Below, piece after piece: positions 42,757-53,190 of a stretch of DNA of 64,000 nt. This DNA is from an uncultured Roseburia sp. (lineage in GTDB: Bacteria > Bacillota > Clostridia > Lachnospirales > Lachnospiraceae). Every line of letters begins with the position of its first letter. Positions within the stretch are counted from its first letter, which is position 1. The stretch is taken from positions 1-64,000 of the forward strand of contig CAAELX010000054.1 in NCBI GenBank assembly GCA_900756925.1, read 5' to 3'. The notes under the pieces are model-generated. The model saw only the letters and a list, made by a program, of their open reading frames with translations. It did not search any database and was not told the DNA's origin. The translations under genes were made by a program, and so were the position numbers.

Positions 42757-44031
42757 GTGATTCGAAAAGAAATGATAGCAATGCTATTAGCAGGAGGTCA
42801 GGGAAGCCGTCTTGGTGTACTGACTGCAAAAGTTGCAAAGCCAGCAGTTGCATTCGGTGGAAAGTACCGTATTATTGATTTCCCACTCAGCAACTGTATT
42901 AACTCCGGAATTGATACGGTCGGTGTGTTGACTCAGTATCAGCCATTACGTCTGAATACCCATATCGGAATCGGTATTCCGTGGGATTTAGACAGGAATA
43001 ATGGAGGAGTAACTGTACTTCCACCATATGAGAAGAGCGATAACAGTGAATGGTATACCGGAACAGCTAATGCAATTTACCAGAACTTGAATTACATGGA
43101 GCAGTATAATCCGGAATATGTACTGATTTTATCCGGTGACCATATTTATAAGATGGATTATGAGGTGATGCTTGATTTCCACAAGGAGAACAACGCAGAT
43201 GTGACAATTGCCACGATGCCGGTCCCAATCGAGGAGGCAAACAGATTCGGTATCGTGATCGCAGATGAGAATAAGCGCATCCAGGCATTTGAGGAGAAGC
43301 CGGAGCATCCGAGAAGCAACCTTGCATCCATGGGTATCTATATTTTCAGCTGGAAGGTTCTGAAGGAAGCATTAGTTGCGATGAAGAATCAGAGCAACTG
43401 TGACTTCGGTAAGCATATTATCCCGTATTGTTTCGAGAAGCAGCAGCGCTTATTTGCATACGAATACAACGGCTACTGGAAGGATGTAGGAACACTTGGT
43501 TCTTACTGGGAAGCCAATATGGAGTTAATAGACCTGATTCCGGAGTTCAACCTTTACGAGGAATACTGGAAGATCTATACGAAGAGCGATATTATCCAGC
43601 CACAGTATCTGTCCGCAGATTCGGTTGTGGAGCGCAGTATCATTGGAGACGGATCTGAGATCTACGGTGAAGTACATAATTCCGTTATCGGAGCAGGTGT
43701 TTCAATCGGAAAGGGCAGTGTGATACGGGATTCCATCGTGATGCGTGGTACCCAGATTGGTGAGAATGTTGTTGTGGACAAGGCGATCATCGCGGAGAAC
43801 TGCGAGATCGGCGATCATGTAACATTGGGTGTTGGAGAGGAGAAGCCGAATAAGTTAAATGACAAGATCTATTCGTTCGGACTGGTGACAATCGGTGAGG
43901 ATTCTTCTGTTCCAGCAAATGTTTCTGTCGGAAAGAACACTGCAATTTCCGGTAAGACAACCTTAGAAGATTATCCGGAGGGTATTCTTGACAGCGGTGA
44001 AGTAATTATTAAGGCAGGTGACTCAGAATGA
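42757..44031 (+). CDS. glgC: Glucose-1-phosphate adenylyltransferase, catalytic subunit
   Basis: A 424-residue enzyme making ADP-glucose from glucose-1-phosphate and ATP, the regulated step of glycogen synthesis. N-terminal nucleotidyltransferase motifs [14 protein letters not shown] and [28 protein letters not shown], the catalytic Asp in [13 protein letters not shown], and FEEKPEHP are present; the C-terminal ~120 residues form a left-handed beta helix (hexapeptides such as [14 protein letters not shown]). GTG 42757 is preferred, with AGAGGTG 6 bases upstream; GTG 42748 is in frame. Overlaps glgD by 4 bases. Confidence 0.96.
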   Translation: MIRKEMIAMLLAGGQGSRLGVLTAKVAKPAVAFGGKYRIIDFPLSNCINSGIDTVGVLTQYQPLRLNTHIGIGIPWDLDRNNGGVTVLPPYEKSDNSEWYTGTANAIYQNLNYMEQYNPEYVLILSGDHIYKMDYEVMLDFHKENNADVTIATMPVPIEEANRFGIVIADENKRIQAFEEKPEHPRSNLASMGIYIFSWKVLKEALVAMKNQSNCDFGKHIIPYCFEKQQRLFAYEYNGYWKDVGTLGSYWEANMELIDLIPEFNLYEEYWKIYTKSDIIQPQYLSADSVVERSIIGDGSEIYGEVHNSVIGAGVSIGKGSVIRDSIVMRGTQIGENVVVDKAIIAENCEIGDHVTLGVGEEKPNKLNDKIYSFGLVTIGEDSSVPANVSVGKNTAISGKTTLEDYPEGILDSGEVIIKAGDSE

Positions 44032-45146
44032 AGGCAGTAGGAATTATTTTGGCTGGCGGTAATAACAGCCGTATGCAGGAATTATCCAATAAACGTGCAA
44101 TTGCAGCGATGCCGATCGGAGGAAGCTACCGAAGCATTGACTTTGCATTAAGCAGCATGAGCAACTCTCATGTACAGACCGTTGCCGTACTGACCCAGTA
44201 CAGTGCAAGATCGTTGAATGAACATTTAAGCTCATCCAAGTGGTGGGATTTCGGAAGAAAACAGGGTGGATTATACGTGTTCAACCCGACCGTCACTGTG
44301 GATAACAGCTGGTGGTACCGTGGAACAGCAGATGCCATGTACCAGAACATCAATTTCTTAAAGAAACGTCATGAACCATATGTCATCATCAGCAGTGGTG
44401 ACTGTGTGTACAAGCTTGATTTTAATAAGGTACTTGATTATCATATCCAGAAGAAAGCAGATATCACAGTTGTCTGCAAAGATATGGATCCGAGTGTGGA
44501 TGTCAGCCGCTTCGGTGTTGTCCGCATGAACGAGGATGCAAGAATTGTGGAATTCGAGGAGAAGCCGATGGTTTCCCAGTCCAACACAATTTCAACCGGA
44601 ATCTATGTGATCCGCAGAAGACAACTGATCGAGATGCTTGAGAGAAGTGCAGATGAGGGAAGATGGGATTTTGTTACCGATATTCTGATCCGCTACAAGA
44701 ATATGAAGCGTATCTATGGATACAAGATGAAAGAATACTGGAGCAACATCGCAACTGTTGATTCCTATTATCAGACCAACATGGATTTTTTAAAGCCGGA
44801 AGTCAGAAAGTACTTCTTCAAGGATGAGCCGGAGATCTGCTCGAAGGTAGACGATCTGCCACCTGCAAAGTACAACACGGGTTCAGAAGTCAGAAACAGC
44901 CTGATCGCGAGCGGATGCATCATCAACAGCAAGGTTGAAAACTCTGTTTTATTCAAGAAGGTATTTGTTGGAAAGAACTGTGTCATTAAGAATTCTATCA
45001 TTTTAAATGATGTGTATATCGGGGATAATACGCACATTGAGAACTGTATCGTAGAGAGCCGTGATACGCTGAAAGCCAACACCTACTACTGTGGTGAGAA
45101 CGGCATTAAGATTGTATCCGAGCACAACGAGAGATACGTGTTATAG
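44028..45146 (+). CDS. glgD: Glucose-1-phosphate adenylyltransferase, regulatory subunit
   Basis: 372 residues, homologous to GlgC but with altered active-site parts: [37 protein letters not shown] instead of the GQGSRL loop, and [12 protein letters not shown]. As in other Firmicutes, GlgD is thought to form a mixed tetramer with GlgC and raise its activity. It has the same N-terminal transferase-like and C-terminal beta-helix layout. ATGA overlap with glgC indicates translational coupling. Confidence 0.94.
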   Translation: MKAVGIILAGGNNSRMQELSNKRAIAAMPIGGSYRSIDFALSSMSNSHVQTVAVLTQYSARSLNEHLSSSKWWDFGRKQGGLYVFNPTVTVDNSWWYRGTADAMYQNINFLKKRHEPYVIISSGDCVYKLDFNKVLDYHIQKKADITVVCKDMDPSVDVSRFGVVRMNEDARIVEFEEKPMVSQSNTISTGIYVIRRRQLIEMLERSADEGRWDFVTDILIRYKNMKRIYGYKMKEYWSNIATVDSYYQTNMDFLKPEVRKYFFKDEPEICSKVDDLPPAKYNTGSEVRNSLIASGCIINSKVENSVLFKKVFVGKNCVIKNSIILNDVYIGDNTHIENCIVESRDTLKANTYYCGENGIKIVSEHNERYVL

Positions 45147-45214
45147 AAAAGGACAGATAGAGAAGACAGAGTGATTTACAGTAAGAGGATGACCGAAAAG
45201 GGGGACATAACATC

Positions 45215-45481
45215 ATGCAGATTACAGACGTTAGAATCAGAAAAGTCGAAAAGGAAGGAAAGATGAAAGCTGTCGTTTCCATCACGATCGACGAAGAATT
45301 TGTGGTTCATGATATTAAGATCATTGAGGGAGAAAAAGGTTTATTTATTGCAATGCCAAGCAGAAAGGCAGCGGATGGGGAATACAGAGACATTGCACAT
45401 CCGATCAATTCTTCTACGAGAGAGAAGATTCAGGAACTGATTCTGGAGAAGTATCAGGAGACACTCGAAGCTGAGGAATAG
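45215..45481 (+). CDS. spoVG: SpoVG, site-specific RNA/DNA-binding regulator
   Basis: 88 residues matching SpoVG along its whole length: [37 protein letters not shown] and [26 protein letters not shown]. SpoVG binds nucleic acid and affects septation in sporulation, capsule and virulence traits in different Firmicutes. AAAGGGGGA precedes the ATG. It follows glgD by 68 bases and is ended by a strong terminator. Confidence 0.97.
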   Translation: MQITDVRIRKVEKEGKMKAVVSITIDEEFVVHDIKIIEGEKGLFIAMPSRKAADGEYRDIAHPINSSTREKIQELILEKYQETLEAEE

Positions 45482-45489
45482 ATACTGTA

Positions 45490-45533
45490 AAAGAGACGGA
45501 TCGCTATTAAGATGGTGATCCGTCTCTTTGTTT
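45490..45533 (+). terminator. Terminator after spoVG
   Basis: AAAGAGACGGATC/GATCCGTCTCTTT, a 13-base perfect stem, followed by TTTG-TTT. Confidence 0.9.
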
Positions 45534-45686
45534 ATGAGGAAATTGCGAAAATTTTTACAAAAAGTTGCGCGGATCTTAAGATTTATACCTTATAATAAAC
45601 GGATACCAAAAAGGAAAAACGTTTTTTGATCTCTAATAGTAAGAGATACCATTGATAATCAGGCAGAAAGAAATGAGGTACATCAC

Positions 45687-46253
45687 ATGTTAGAATGGCT
45701 TTGCAATCTGGATCAGAGCTTTTTATTATTTCTTCAGAATTATGTGAGGGAAGATTTTCTGACCTTCGCGATGAGAGTGATCACTATACTTGGAAATGCA
45801 GGGATGATCTGGATCCTAGTCACGGTAATCCTTCTTCTGATACCGAAATACCGGAAGCTTGGTCTTACCTGCGGTGTGGCATTACTGCTATCACTTCTTA
45901 TTAACAATCTGTTCCTGAAAAACGTGATTGCAAGAACCAGACCTTTTGACGCGATCGAGGGACTGATCCCATTAATCCCGCATCCAATCGATTTTTCCTT
46001 CCCATCCGGGCATACGGCAAGCTCTTTCGCGGCAGGTTTCCTGCTTTTCAGACGGCTTCCGAAAAAATACGGGATCCTGCTGTTTGGTCTGGCAGTCCTG
46101 ATCAGTTTCTCCAGATTATATGTCGGTGTGCATTATCCAAGCGATGTGCTTGCAGGTGTTGTTTCCGGAATCTGTATCAGCTATCTGGCGGAGTGGATCG
46201 TGCGGGTGATCACAGAGAGAGGGAAGTCTGGAGACAGAAAAAATCGAAGTTAA
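45687..46253 (+). CDS. PAP2-family membrane phosphatase
   Basis: 188 residues with about five membrane spans and the three PAP2 motifs: KNVIARTRP (~76-84), FPSGHTASS (~105-113) and SRLYVGVHYPSDV (~145-157). Members remove phosphate from lipid pyrophosphates; here recycling of undecaprenyl pyrophosphate for the cell wall (BcrC-like) is the likeliest role, but phosphatidylglycerophosphate is possible. A TATAAT at 45591-45596 may be its -10, preceding a ~85-base leader. GAAAGAAATGAGG region precedes the ATG. Confidence 0.9.
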   Translation: MLEWLCNLDQSFLLFLQNYVREDFLTFAMRVITILGNAGMIWILVTVILLLIPKYRKLGLTCGVALLLSLLINNLFLKNVIARTRPFDAIEGLIPLIPHPIDFSFPSGHTASSFAAGFLLFRRLPKKYGILLFGLAVLISFSRLYVGVHYPSDVLAGVVSGICISYLAEWIVRVITERGKSGDRKNRS

Positions 46254-46353
46254 AGAATGGGAATATACCGGAAGGGACGGATAAAAAATAGCGTAAAAAT
46301 ACCAGATACATACTTGTAAAATAAAAAAACTACTGTAAAATAAAGAAAGATAG

Positions 46354-46388
46354 AAAAATAGGGAGCGAATGTGAACTCCCTATTTTTC
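46354..46388. terminator. Bidirectional terminator
   Basis: AAAAATAGGGAG/CTCCCTATTTTT perfect 12-base stem with a 10-base loop between the PAP2 and GlmU-like genes. Confidence 0.88.
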
Positions 46389-46510
46389 GTGCGTCAGCTT
46401 CAGGAAAGATAAAATTACAAATTGATAATGGAAAACGTATCATGTTTACAAGCTTCACAAAGTAAATTTGCGTCTGGTAATTGTCAGAAAAATAGAAAGA
46501 GGTAAAAATT

Positions 46511-47245
46511 ATGGAACAGTTAAAAGCAGTCATCCTTGCAGCAGGAAAAGGAACCCGAATGAAATCCGATCTCCCGAAGGTCGTACACACCATTGATGGA
46601 AAATGTCTGGTGGACTATGCCATTGACGCAGCAGAAGGCGCCGGTGCAACTGATATCTGTCTGGTAGTAGGATACAAACACGATGTGGTAGAGAACACCA
46701 TCTCCCACAAAAATGTAACATTCGCCTTACAGGAGGAACAATTAGGAACCGGCCACGCAGTCAAATGCGCCAGAGAGTTCTTAGGAGATGAAGGACAGAC
46801 CTTAATCCTGTTTGGTGACACCCCGCTTATCACAGCAGCCACCTTAAAAAAACTTGCGGATTATCACAGAGAAAATGGAAATACTGTAACCGTACTCTCC
46901 GCCATGATCGACGACCCGACCGGCTACGGCAGAATCATCCGTGACAAGAATGGAACTTTCGTCAAAAGCGTCGAGCACAAAGATGCCTCCCCGGAAGAAT
47001 TGCAGTCCCACGAGATCAACTCCGGGATGTACATCTTCGATACGAAAGAACTGAAAGAAGCCTTAGACAAAATCACCCCAAACAATGCCCAGGGCGAATA
47101 CTACCTCCCGGATACCCTCACGATCATTAAGAACAAGGGACTGAAAGTAGATGCCTTCGCTCTCGACGATCCGGAAGACATCACCGGCGTTAATGACCAA
47201 GAACAATTGGCTGCCGCCGCAGAGATCATCCGTCGTCGTGGATAG
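46511..47245 (+). CDS. GlmU-like uridylyltransferase lacking the acetyltransferase domain
   Basis: 244 residues equal to only the N-terminal half of GlmU: AVILAAGKGTRMKSDLPKVVH (nucleotide loop), QEEQLGTGHAV, LFGDTPLI (metal Asp), DPTGYGRIIRD, EINSGMYIF and a terminal VNDQEQL. Full GlmU (~455 residues) has a C-terminal beta-helix that acetylates glucosamine-1-phosphate; here it stops right after the transferase domain with a clean stop. It probably makes UDP-GlcNAc (or a related sugar nucleotide) from a sugar-1-phosphate, with another protein supplying acetylation. Codons end in C more often than in its neighbours. AAAGAGG is the ribosome site. Confidence 0.87.
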   Translation: MEQLKAVILAAGKGTRMKSDLPKVVHTIDGKCLVDYAIDAAEGAGATDICLVVGYKHDVVENTISHKNVTFALQEEQLGTGHAVKCAREFLGDEGQTLILFGDTPLITAATLKKLADYHRENGNTVTVLSAMIDDPTGYGRIIRDKNGTFVKSVEHKDASPEELQSHEINSGMYIFDTKELKEALDKITPNNAQGEYYLPDTLTIIKNKGLKVDAFALDDPEDITGVNDQEQLAAAAEIIRRRG

Positions 47246-47362
47246 ACATTTTCAAATAAACAAATGATAATTCTGTTTAAGGAATTGTAAGAACTGTAAA
47301 CACTTACAATTTCATGCGGAAAAGTGTAAAGTTCATAAACCAGTAAATCTTTGAGATAACCA

Positions 47363-47598
47363 GCGAAACTCTTAGATAACATAACGAGGATTGCGCGAAG
47401 CGGGCATGGCTGGTTGCAGACCTTGAGGAGCCGCCGGTCCTTAGCTTGCAGCCGAGCAGAGGCAGTGATGGCTAGCCAGTAAACTGACACTGCGAGGATG
47501 GAAGCTTAGTATCGTTGCGAGCGACGCGGAGTGAGAACGTGTCTGCATCCAGCCATGCCCGCTTCGCGCAATCACCATAGCCTAACGCAGAGTTTCGC
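47363..47598. repeat. 236-bp nested inverted-repeat element
   Basis: The outer arms GCGAAACTC/GAGTTTCGC (47363-47371, 47590-47598) enclose a perfect 24-base inverted repeat (47390-47413 with 47549-47572; core GCGAAGCGGGCATGGC), which continues inward for eight more bases with one mismatch. The ~130-base interior has no open frame. It may be a non-autonomous mobile element or a large folded RNA in the pth leader. Position is between the GlmU-like gene and pth; no transposase is nearby. Confidence 0.8.
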
Positions 47599-47631
47599 GT
47601 CCCCAAGACACCAAATGAAAGGAACAAATCA

Positions 47632-48207
47632 ATGTTTTTAATCGTAGGACTAGGCAACCCAACGAAGCAATACGAGAAGACGAGACACAACATCGGCTTC
47701 GATGTCATGGATGCCTTGGCAGATAAATATAATATCAGTATCAGTGAAAAAAAACACAAAGCCCTTTGTGGCAAAGGCGTCATCGAAGGCATCAAAGTCG
47801 TACTCGCAAAGCCACAGACATACATGAACCTAAGTGGTGAGAGTGTTGCAGAACTCATCAACTACTATAAACTCGACCCGGAATCCGAGATGATCGTGAT
47901 ATTTGACGATATCAGCTTAGAGCCGGGCAACATACGCATCCGCAAAAAAGGAAGCGCGGGCGGACATAACGGAATCAAAAACATCATCGCCATGACAGGT
48001 ACACAGAACTTCATGCGGATCAAAGTCGGAGTTGGAGAGAAGCCGAAGGGCTGGGATCTTGCTGATTATGTGCTGGGACGCTTCGATAATGCTGACCGTG
48101 CAAAGGTCGAGGAAGCGATCAGACATGCGATGGACGCAGCTGTATTAATGATGCAGGGAGACGTCGATAAGGCGATGAACGATTACAATAGCAGGAAACA
48201 GGAATAA
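47632..48207 (+). CDS. pth: Peptidyl-tRNA hydrolase
   Basis: 191 residues; cleaves peptidyl-tRNA released during abortive translation. Motifs: FLIVGLGNPTKQYEKTRHNIGFDVMD (catalytic His ~20 and Asn), KPQTYMNLSGES, FDDISLEPGNIRIRKKGSAGGHNGIKNI and RIKVGVGEKP. AAAGGAAC precedes the ATG. It lies 15 bases before mfd, the usual pth-mfd pair of Firmicutes. Confidence 0.97.
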   Translation: MFLIVGLGNPTKQYEKTRHNIGFDVMDALADKYNISISEKKHKALCGKGVIEGIKVVLAKPQTYMNLSGESVAELINYYKLDPESEMIVIFDDISLEPGNIRIRKKGSAGGHNGIKNIIAMTGTQNFMRIKVGVGEKPKGWDLADYVLGRFDNADRAKVEEAIRHAMDAAVLMMQGDVDKAMNDYNSRKQE

Positions 48208-48222
48208 GGAGTAAGAGACAGC

Positions 48223-51200
48223 GTGAAAACATTCACAGAACCTCTAAGGGAGCTGCAGGGCTATGAAGAGTTAGAACAGGCAGTCAAGCAGGGAAACGGG
48301 GTGATCCAGGTTTCCGGCTGTATTGATGCGGTAAAAGCACATATTGCGTACAGTGTGAACAATGGTTCCGGAAACAGGATCATTGTTACTTTTCATGAGC
48401 AGAAAGCGAAGGAGCTGTTAGAGGAATACCGCTTTTTTGACCGGAAAGCAGCTTATTATCCGGCGAAGGATATCCTCTTTTATCAGGCGGATATCCGTGG
48501 AAACGTGCTGACCGCAGAGCGGATCAATGCCCTCCGGATGTTAGCAGAGGAAAAAAACTGCACCATTATAACTACATTTGACGCGCTTATGAACCCAATG
48601 CCGGGACCGGAGAAGTTCATTGGAGCCGTGAAGCGGATTGCAGTCGGGGATACGGTGGAGCTTTCCGGGCTGTCAAAGCATCTGGTCGAGCTTGGTTACG
48701 AGAAGAATTACCAGGCACAGACCAGGGGGGAATTCTCTGTGAGGGGCGGCATTATTGATATTTTTCCATTGACCGAGGAGAATCCATTCCGCATTGAACT
48801 CTGGGGGGATGAGGTGGATTCCATCCGCTCCTTCGACCCGGAGAGCCAGCGCTCGATCGAGAATCTTGAGGAAGTATTTCTCTATCCGGCGTGTGAGGTC
48901 GTTTTAAGTGAGGAAGAACTTCGGGACGGTGTGGAGAAGATTAAGAAGGAAGCGAAGCGGACGGCAGAGAAGTTCCGGAAGGAAATGAAAACAGAGGAAG
49001 CTTACCGTGTGCAGTCGCTTGCAGACCAGATCGCAGAGGAGACGACTGAATATGGGAATATGGCGGGATTAGATGCCTTTCTTTCCTATTTCTGTGAGGA
49101 GCGGGTTTCCCTGTTAGATTATTTAGATGGCGGAGATTCTCTTGTTTTTCTGGATGAAACAGTGCGGAATATAGAAAGAGGACAGTCTACCGAGACCGAA
49201 TTTTCTGAGAGCATGAAGCAGCGAATGGAGAAGGGATATATCCTTCCGGGGCAGATGCGGGAGCTTTTTTCCTGCAAAGAGGTCTTAGCGAAGCTGAACA
49301 GGAGAAAATGTGTAGCACTGACCGTGCTGGATATGAAGTGTGGCCAGTTAAATATCACAGAGCGCATTGCGATTGAGAGCCGGACGGTCAATCCGTATAA
49401 CAACAGCTTCGAGCTGCTTGTGAAGGACCTGAAACGATATCGGAAGAACGGTTACCGCATGGTGCTGCTGTCAAGCTCGAGAACGCGTGCAAAGCGTCTG
49501 GCAGAAGATCTGATGAATGAGGATCTGACAGCTTTTTATTCGGAGGATTTCGACAGAAGCTTACAGCCTGGAGAGATCATGACCGGCTATGGAAAAGTGA
49601 AAAAAGGCTACGAGTATCCGGCGGTGAAGCTTGCCGTGATTTCCGAGAGCGATATTTTCGGCTCCGAGAAGAAGAAAAAGAAGCGTCACCGCATGTACGA
49701 GGGCGAGAAGATTGCAAGCTTTACAGACTTGAATATCGGGGATTATGTGGTGCATGAAAATCACGGGCTTGGCATATACCGCGGGATTGAGAAGATCGAA
49801 GTGGATAAGACGGTAAAAGACTACATTAAGATCGAGTATGCGGGCGGAGGAAATCTTTACATTCTGGCAACTCAGCTAGAACTGATCCAGAAATATGCCG
49901 GGGCGGATGCGAAGAAGCCGAAGCTAAATAAGCTCGGCGGGCAGGAGTGGAACCGGACGAAGACGAAGGTGCGCGGAGCCGTGAAGGAGATCGCAGGGGA
50001 TCTTGTGCGTCTGTATGCCGTGCGTCAGAGTGAGCGGGGATTTGCCTATGGACCGGATACCGTCTGGCAGAGGGAGTTCGAGGAGATGTTCCCGTTCGAG
50101 GAGACAGAGGATCAGGATCTCGCCATCGAAGCGACCAAACGTGATATGGAGAGCACGAAGATTATGGACCGCCTGATCTGCGGGGATGTCGGCTATGGCA
50201 AGACGGAGATTGCGATCCGCGCGGCATTCAAGGCAGTACAGGATGGCAAACAGGTGGCATTTTTGGTGCCGACGACGATTCTGGCGCAGCAGCATTACAA
50301 TAACTTTGCCCAGAGGATGAAGGACTTCCCGGTGAATATCGATCTTCTGTGCCGCTTTCGTTCTACAGGGGAGCAGAAGAAGACGCTGGAGAAGCTGAAA
50401 AAGGGGCAGGTGGATATTATCATCGGAACACACAGACTTCTATCGAAAGATGTCGTGTTTAAGGATCTTGGACTCTTAATGATCGATGAGGAGCAGCGTT
50501 TCGGTGTCACCCATAAGGAGAAAATCAAGCAGTTAAAGAACAATATTGATGTGCTCACCCTAACGGCAACTCCAATTCCTAGAACACTCCACATGAGCCT
50601 GATCGGAATCCGGGATATGAGCGTGTTAGAGGAGCCGCCGATGGACCGTGTCCCGATCCAGACCTATGTGATGGAATATAATGAGGAGCTTGTGCGCGAG
50701 GCAATCTCAAGGGAGCTTGCCCGCGGCGGACAGGCGTATTATGTATACAACCGTGTGAAGGAGATCGCTGATGTGGCGACGAAGATCGCTGCCCTTGTGC
50801 CGGAGGCGAGTGTTGCGTATGCACACGGACAGATGAAAGAGACAGAGTTGGAAGATATCATGTACAAGTTCATCAACGGGGAGATTGATGTGTTAGTATC
50901 GACCACAATCATTGAGACCGGACTTGACATCTCGAACGTCAACACGATGATTATCCACGATGCGGACAATATGGGACTTTCCCAGCTTTATCAGCTGCGC
51001 GGGCGTGTGGGACGCTCGAACCGGACAGCGTATGCTTTCTTAATGTATAAGAGGGATAAAATGTTAAAGGAAGTGGCAGAGAAGCGTCTGGCCGCGATAC
51101 GCGAGTATACAGACCTTGGAAGCGGTTTCAAAATTGCCATGCGGGATCTTGAAATCCGCGGAGCCGGAAATCTGCTCGGAGCCGAGCAGCACGGGCACAT

Positions 51201-51774
51201 GGAGGCGGTCGGGTATGACCTGTACTGCAAGATGTTAAACGAAGCCGTGAAGGAAGCAAAGGGGCTTAAGACTGAGGAAAGCTACGACACGACAATTGAC
51301 GTTGACTTAGATGCGTACATCCCGATGGGCTATATCCCAAATGAGATGCAGAAGTTAGACATTTACAAGAGAATCGCGGATATTGAGACCGAGGAGGAGA
51401 CGGAGGAAATGTTAGAGGAGCTGATCGACCGCTTCGGAGATCCACCGAAATCTGTCGAAAATCTGCTCTATATCGCAAAAATTAAGTCTCTCGCACATCA
51501 CGTTTACATGACAGAAGTGTCACAAAAGGGGGATACGGTCCGTTTCAAGCTCTATGAAAGAGCCGGGATCGATGTGACGAAGATACCGGAGCTGACAGCG
51601 CAGTATGCAGGCAGTGTGAAGTTTACCGCCGATACGAAAACTCCGTTTTTCACGTATGTGATCAGAAAGAACAGCAGGGAGAAAAATGTGGACGCGCTGA
51701 CAGTGATCGAGAACTTCCTGCGTACGGCAGGAGAAATCCTGCTTCCGGCAGAGGATCCTGTGAAAAAAGTATGA
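48223..51774 (+). CDS. mfd: Transcription-repair coupling factor
   Basis: 1183 residues from GTG 48223 (AAGGAG 11 bases upstream). UvrB-like N-terminal domains (~1-350), the RNA polymerase interaction domain (~490-565: YVVHENHGLGIYRGIEKIEV), then an SF2 translocase with Walker A CGDVGYGKTEIAIRA (~645), MIDEEQRFGV (DEEQ box, ~755), LTATPIPRTLHM, and the TRG motif region QLRGRVGRSNRTAYAF, plus the C-terminal autoinhibitory domain. It removes RNA polymerase stalled at DNA lesions and recruits UvrA. Full length. Confidence 0.97.
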   Translation: MKTFTEPLRELQGYEELEQAVKQGNGVIQVSGCIDAVKAHIAYSVNNGSGNRIIVTFHEQKAKELLEEYRFFDRKAAYYPAKDILFYQADIRGNVLTAERINALRMLAEEKNCTIITTFDALMNPMPGPEKFIGAVKRIAVGDTVELSGLSKHLVELGYEKNYQAQTRGEFSVRGGIIDIFPLTEENPFRIELWGDEVDSIRSFDPESQRSIENLEEVFLYPACEVVLSEEELRDGVEKIKKEAKRTAEKFRKEMKTEEAYRVQSLADQIAEETTEYGNMAGLDAFLSYFCEERVSLLDYLDGGDSLVFLDETVRNIERGQSTETEFSESMKQRMEKGYILPGQMRELFSCKEVLAKLNRRKCVALTVLDMKCGQLNITERIAIESRTVNPYNNSFELLVKDLKRYRKNGYRMVLLSSSRTRAKRLAEDLMNEDLTAFYSEDFDRSLQPGEIMTGYGKVKKGYEYPAVKLAVISESDIFGSEKKKKKRHRMYEGEKIASFTDLNIGDYVVHENHGLGIYRGIEKIEVDKTVKDYIKIEYAGGGNLYILATQLELIQKYAGADAKKPKLNKLGGQEWNRTKTKVRGAVKEIAGDLVRLYAVRQSERGFAYGPDTVWQREFEEMFPFEETEDQDLAIEATKRDMESTKIMDRLICGDVGYGKTEIAIRAAFKAVQDGKQVAFLVPTTILAQQHYNNFAQRMKDFPVNIDLLCRFRSTGEQKKTLEKLKKGQVDIIIGTHRLLSKDVVFKDLGLLMIDEEQRFGVTHKEKIKQLKNNIDVLTLTATPIPRTLHMSLIGIRDMSVLEEPPMDRVPIQTYVMEYNEELVREAISRELARGGQAYYVYNRVKEIADVATKIAALVPEASVAYAHGQMKETELEDIMYKFINGEIDVLVSTTIIETGLDISNVNTMIIHDADNMGLSQLYQLRGRVGRSNRTAYAFLMYKRDKMLKEVAEKRLAAIREYTDLGSGFKIAMRDLEIRGAGNLLGAEQHGHMEAVGYDLYCKMLNEAVKEAKGLKTEESYDTTIDVDLDAYIPMGYIPNEMQKLDIYKRIADIETEEETEEMLEELIDRFGDPPKSVENLLYIAKIKSLAHHVYMTEVSQKGDTVRFKLYERAGIDVTKIPELTAQYAGSVKFTADTKTPFFTYVIRKNSREKNVDALTVIENFLRTAGEILLPAEDPVKKV

Positions 51775-51780
51775 AAAATG

Positions 51781-51809
51781 TTGCCACAGCAGGATAAAAG
51801 CTCTATAAT
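51781..51809 (+). promoter_or_regulatory. Promoter of the PrsA-like gene
   Basis: TTGCCA (51781-51786), 17-base spacer, TATAAT (51804-51809). The -10 lies inside the near-palindrome GCTCTATAATAGAGC. Confidence 0.75.
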
Positions 51810-51865
51810 AGAGCGAGTGAAATGACATGTTTCTCCGCAAAACAGGGAGAAAATAAGGAGGACTT

Positions 51866-52999
51866 ATGAATACAAAGAAATTTACAGCACTGCTGCTCAG
51901 TGGTGTTATGGCAGCATCTGTATTGGCAGGATGCGGCGGCATTGATAAGGATGCAGTGGTTGCAACGTTAGATGGACAAGAGATTAAGCTCGGAGTTGCC
52001 AACTTTGCAGCGAGACTGCAGCAGGCACAGTACGATGATTTTTATACCGCATATTTCGGTGAGGATGTGTGGAACTCTGATCGCTATGGAAATGGGACAA
52101 CTATGCAGGATAATTTAAAGGACAGCGTGATCGGTTCCATCGAAGATATGTATGTACTGAAAAATCATATGGACGATTATGGCGTGGCTCTTTCTGAGGA
52201 AGATCAGACCGCGATTAAGACGACAGCAGCAGAGTTTATGTCTGTCAATACAGACGATGCATTAGGGGCGATGGGCGCGACAGAGGATATCGTGGAAGAA
52301 TACCTGACACTTGTGACGATCCAGACGAGAATGCGCGAAGCAATCATTGTGGATGCAGATACGAATGTAAGCGATGAGGAAGCGAATACGAGCGATTACA
52401 GCTATGTGGTAATTTCCAAGACAAGCTATAAGGATGCGGACGGTAACACTGTGGATTACACAGATGAAGAGAAGGCAGATCTTGCGGATACTGTGAAGAA
52501 GTTCCAGTCCGCAGCCACAACCGTTACCCTTGAGGATGCGGCAGATGAATTCGGGTATACCGTGAGCACAGGAAGCTTTGCATCTGATAACACTACACTG
52601 GATGCAGATGTGCTTGCAGCGTTGCAGGGGCTGACCGAGGAGGGACAGGTTTCCGATGTCGTAGAGACAGACAGCTCCTATTATGTACTCCGTCTTGACA
52701 CAATCACAGATGCGGACAAGACCGAGCAGCACAGACAAGAGATCATTGGCAATCGCCAGAGTGAACTGTACAGCAAAGTACTTCAGGGCTACAAAGATGA
52801 AGCAGAATGGGTATTGAATGAAAAGGTATGGAAAACCGTAACTTTTGATAATCTATTCACAACAACGGTAGAATCAACAGAGACAGAAACCGTTGACAGC
52901 ACAGAGCCTGCAGCAACAGAGGAGCAGACAGAGACAACTGGTCAGACAGAGTCAGTGGCAGAGACCGAAGCAGTAGACGGAACGGAATCCGTACAGTAA
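51866..52999 (+). CDS. PrsA-like peptidyl-prolyl isomerase lipoprotein
   Basis: 377 residues with a lipoprotein signal: MNTKKFTALLLSGVMAASV then lipobox LAGC (Cys at ~22). An N-terminal chaperone region (~35-165) leads to a parvulin-like domain (~180-285: SYVVISKTSY, VTLEDAADEFGYTVSTGSF, SDVVETDSSYYVLRL), and a Thr/Glu/Ser tail (~330-377) that may extend into the wall. It probably folds secreted proteins at the outer membrane face. Several residues of canonical parvulins are divergent, so catalysis is not assured. Own promoter and terminator. Confidence 0.88.
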   Translation: MNTKKFTALLLSGVMAASVLAGCGGIDKDAVVATLDGQEIKLGVANFAARLQQAQYDDFYTAYFGEDVWNSDRYGNGTTMQDNLKDSVIGSIEDMYVLKNHMDDYGVALSEEDQTAIKTTAAEFMSVNTDDALGAMGATEDIVEEYLTLVTIQTRMREAIIVDADTNVSDEEANTSDYSYVVISKTSYKDADGNTVDYTDEEKADLADTVKKFQSAATTVTLEDAADEFGYTVSTGSFASDNTTLDADVLAALQGLTEEGQVSDVVETDSSYYVLRLDTITDADKTEQHRQEIIGNRQSELYSKVLQGYKDEAEWVLNEKVWKTVTFDNLFTTTVESTETETVDSTEPAATEEQTETTGQTESVAETEAVDGTESVQ

Positions 53000-53009
53000 G
53001 AGACAGCAG

Positions 53010-53056
53010 GAGAGCATGGTTTTTTGAAAAACAAAGAATCTTTGCTCTCTTTTTTT
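53010..53056 (+). terminator. Terminator after PrsA-like gene
   Basis: GAGAGCA/TGCTCTC stem with inner pairing and a run of seven T. Confidence 0.85.
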
Positions 53057-53190
53057 GTCAGATCGTGCAGGGAGCTTGTAGAAATGGCAATTTTATGTTA
53101 TCGTAAAGTAGGATGATTCCCGGCTGTAAAGAATGGCTAGCAGGGATCAGAAGACTGGAAATATCAGAGGAACAGAGAAGAGATCAAAAG

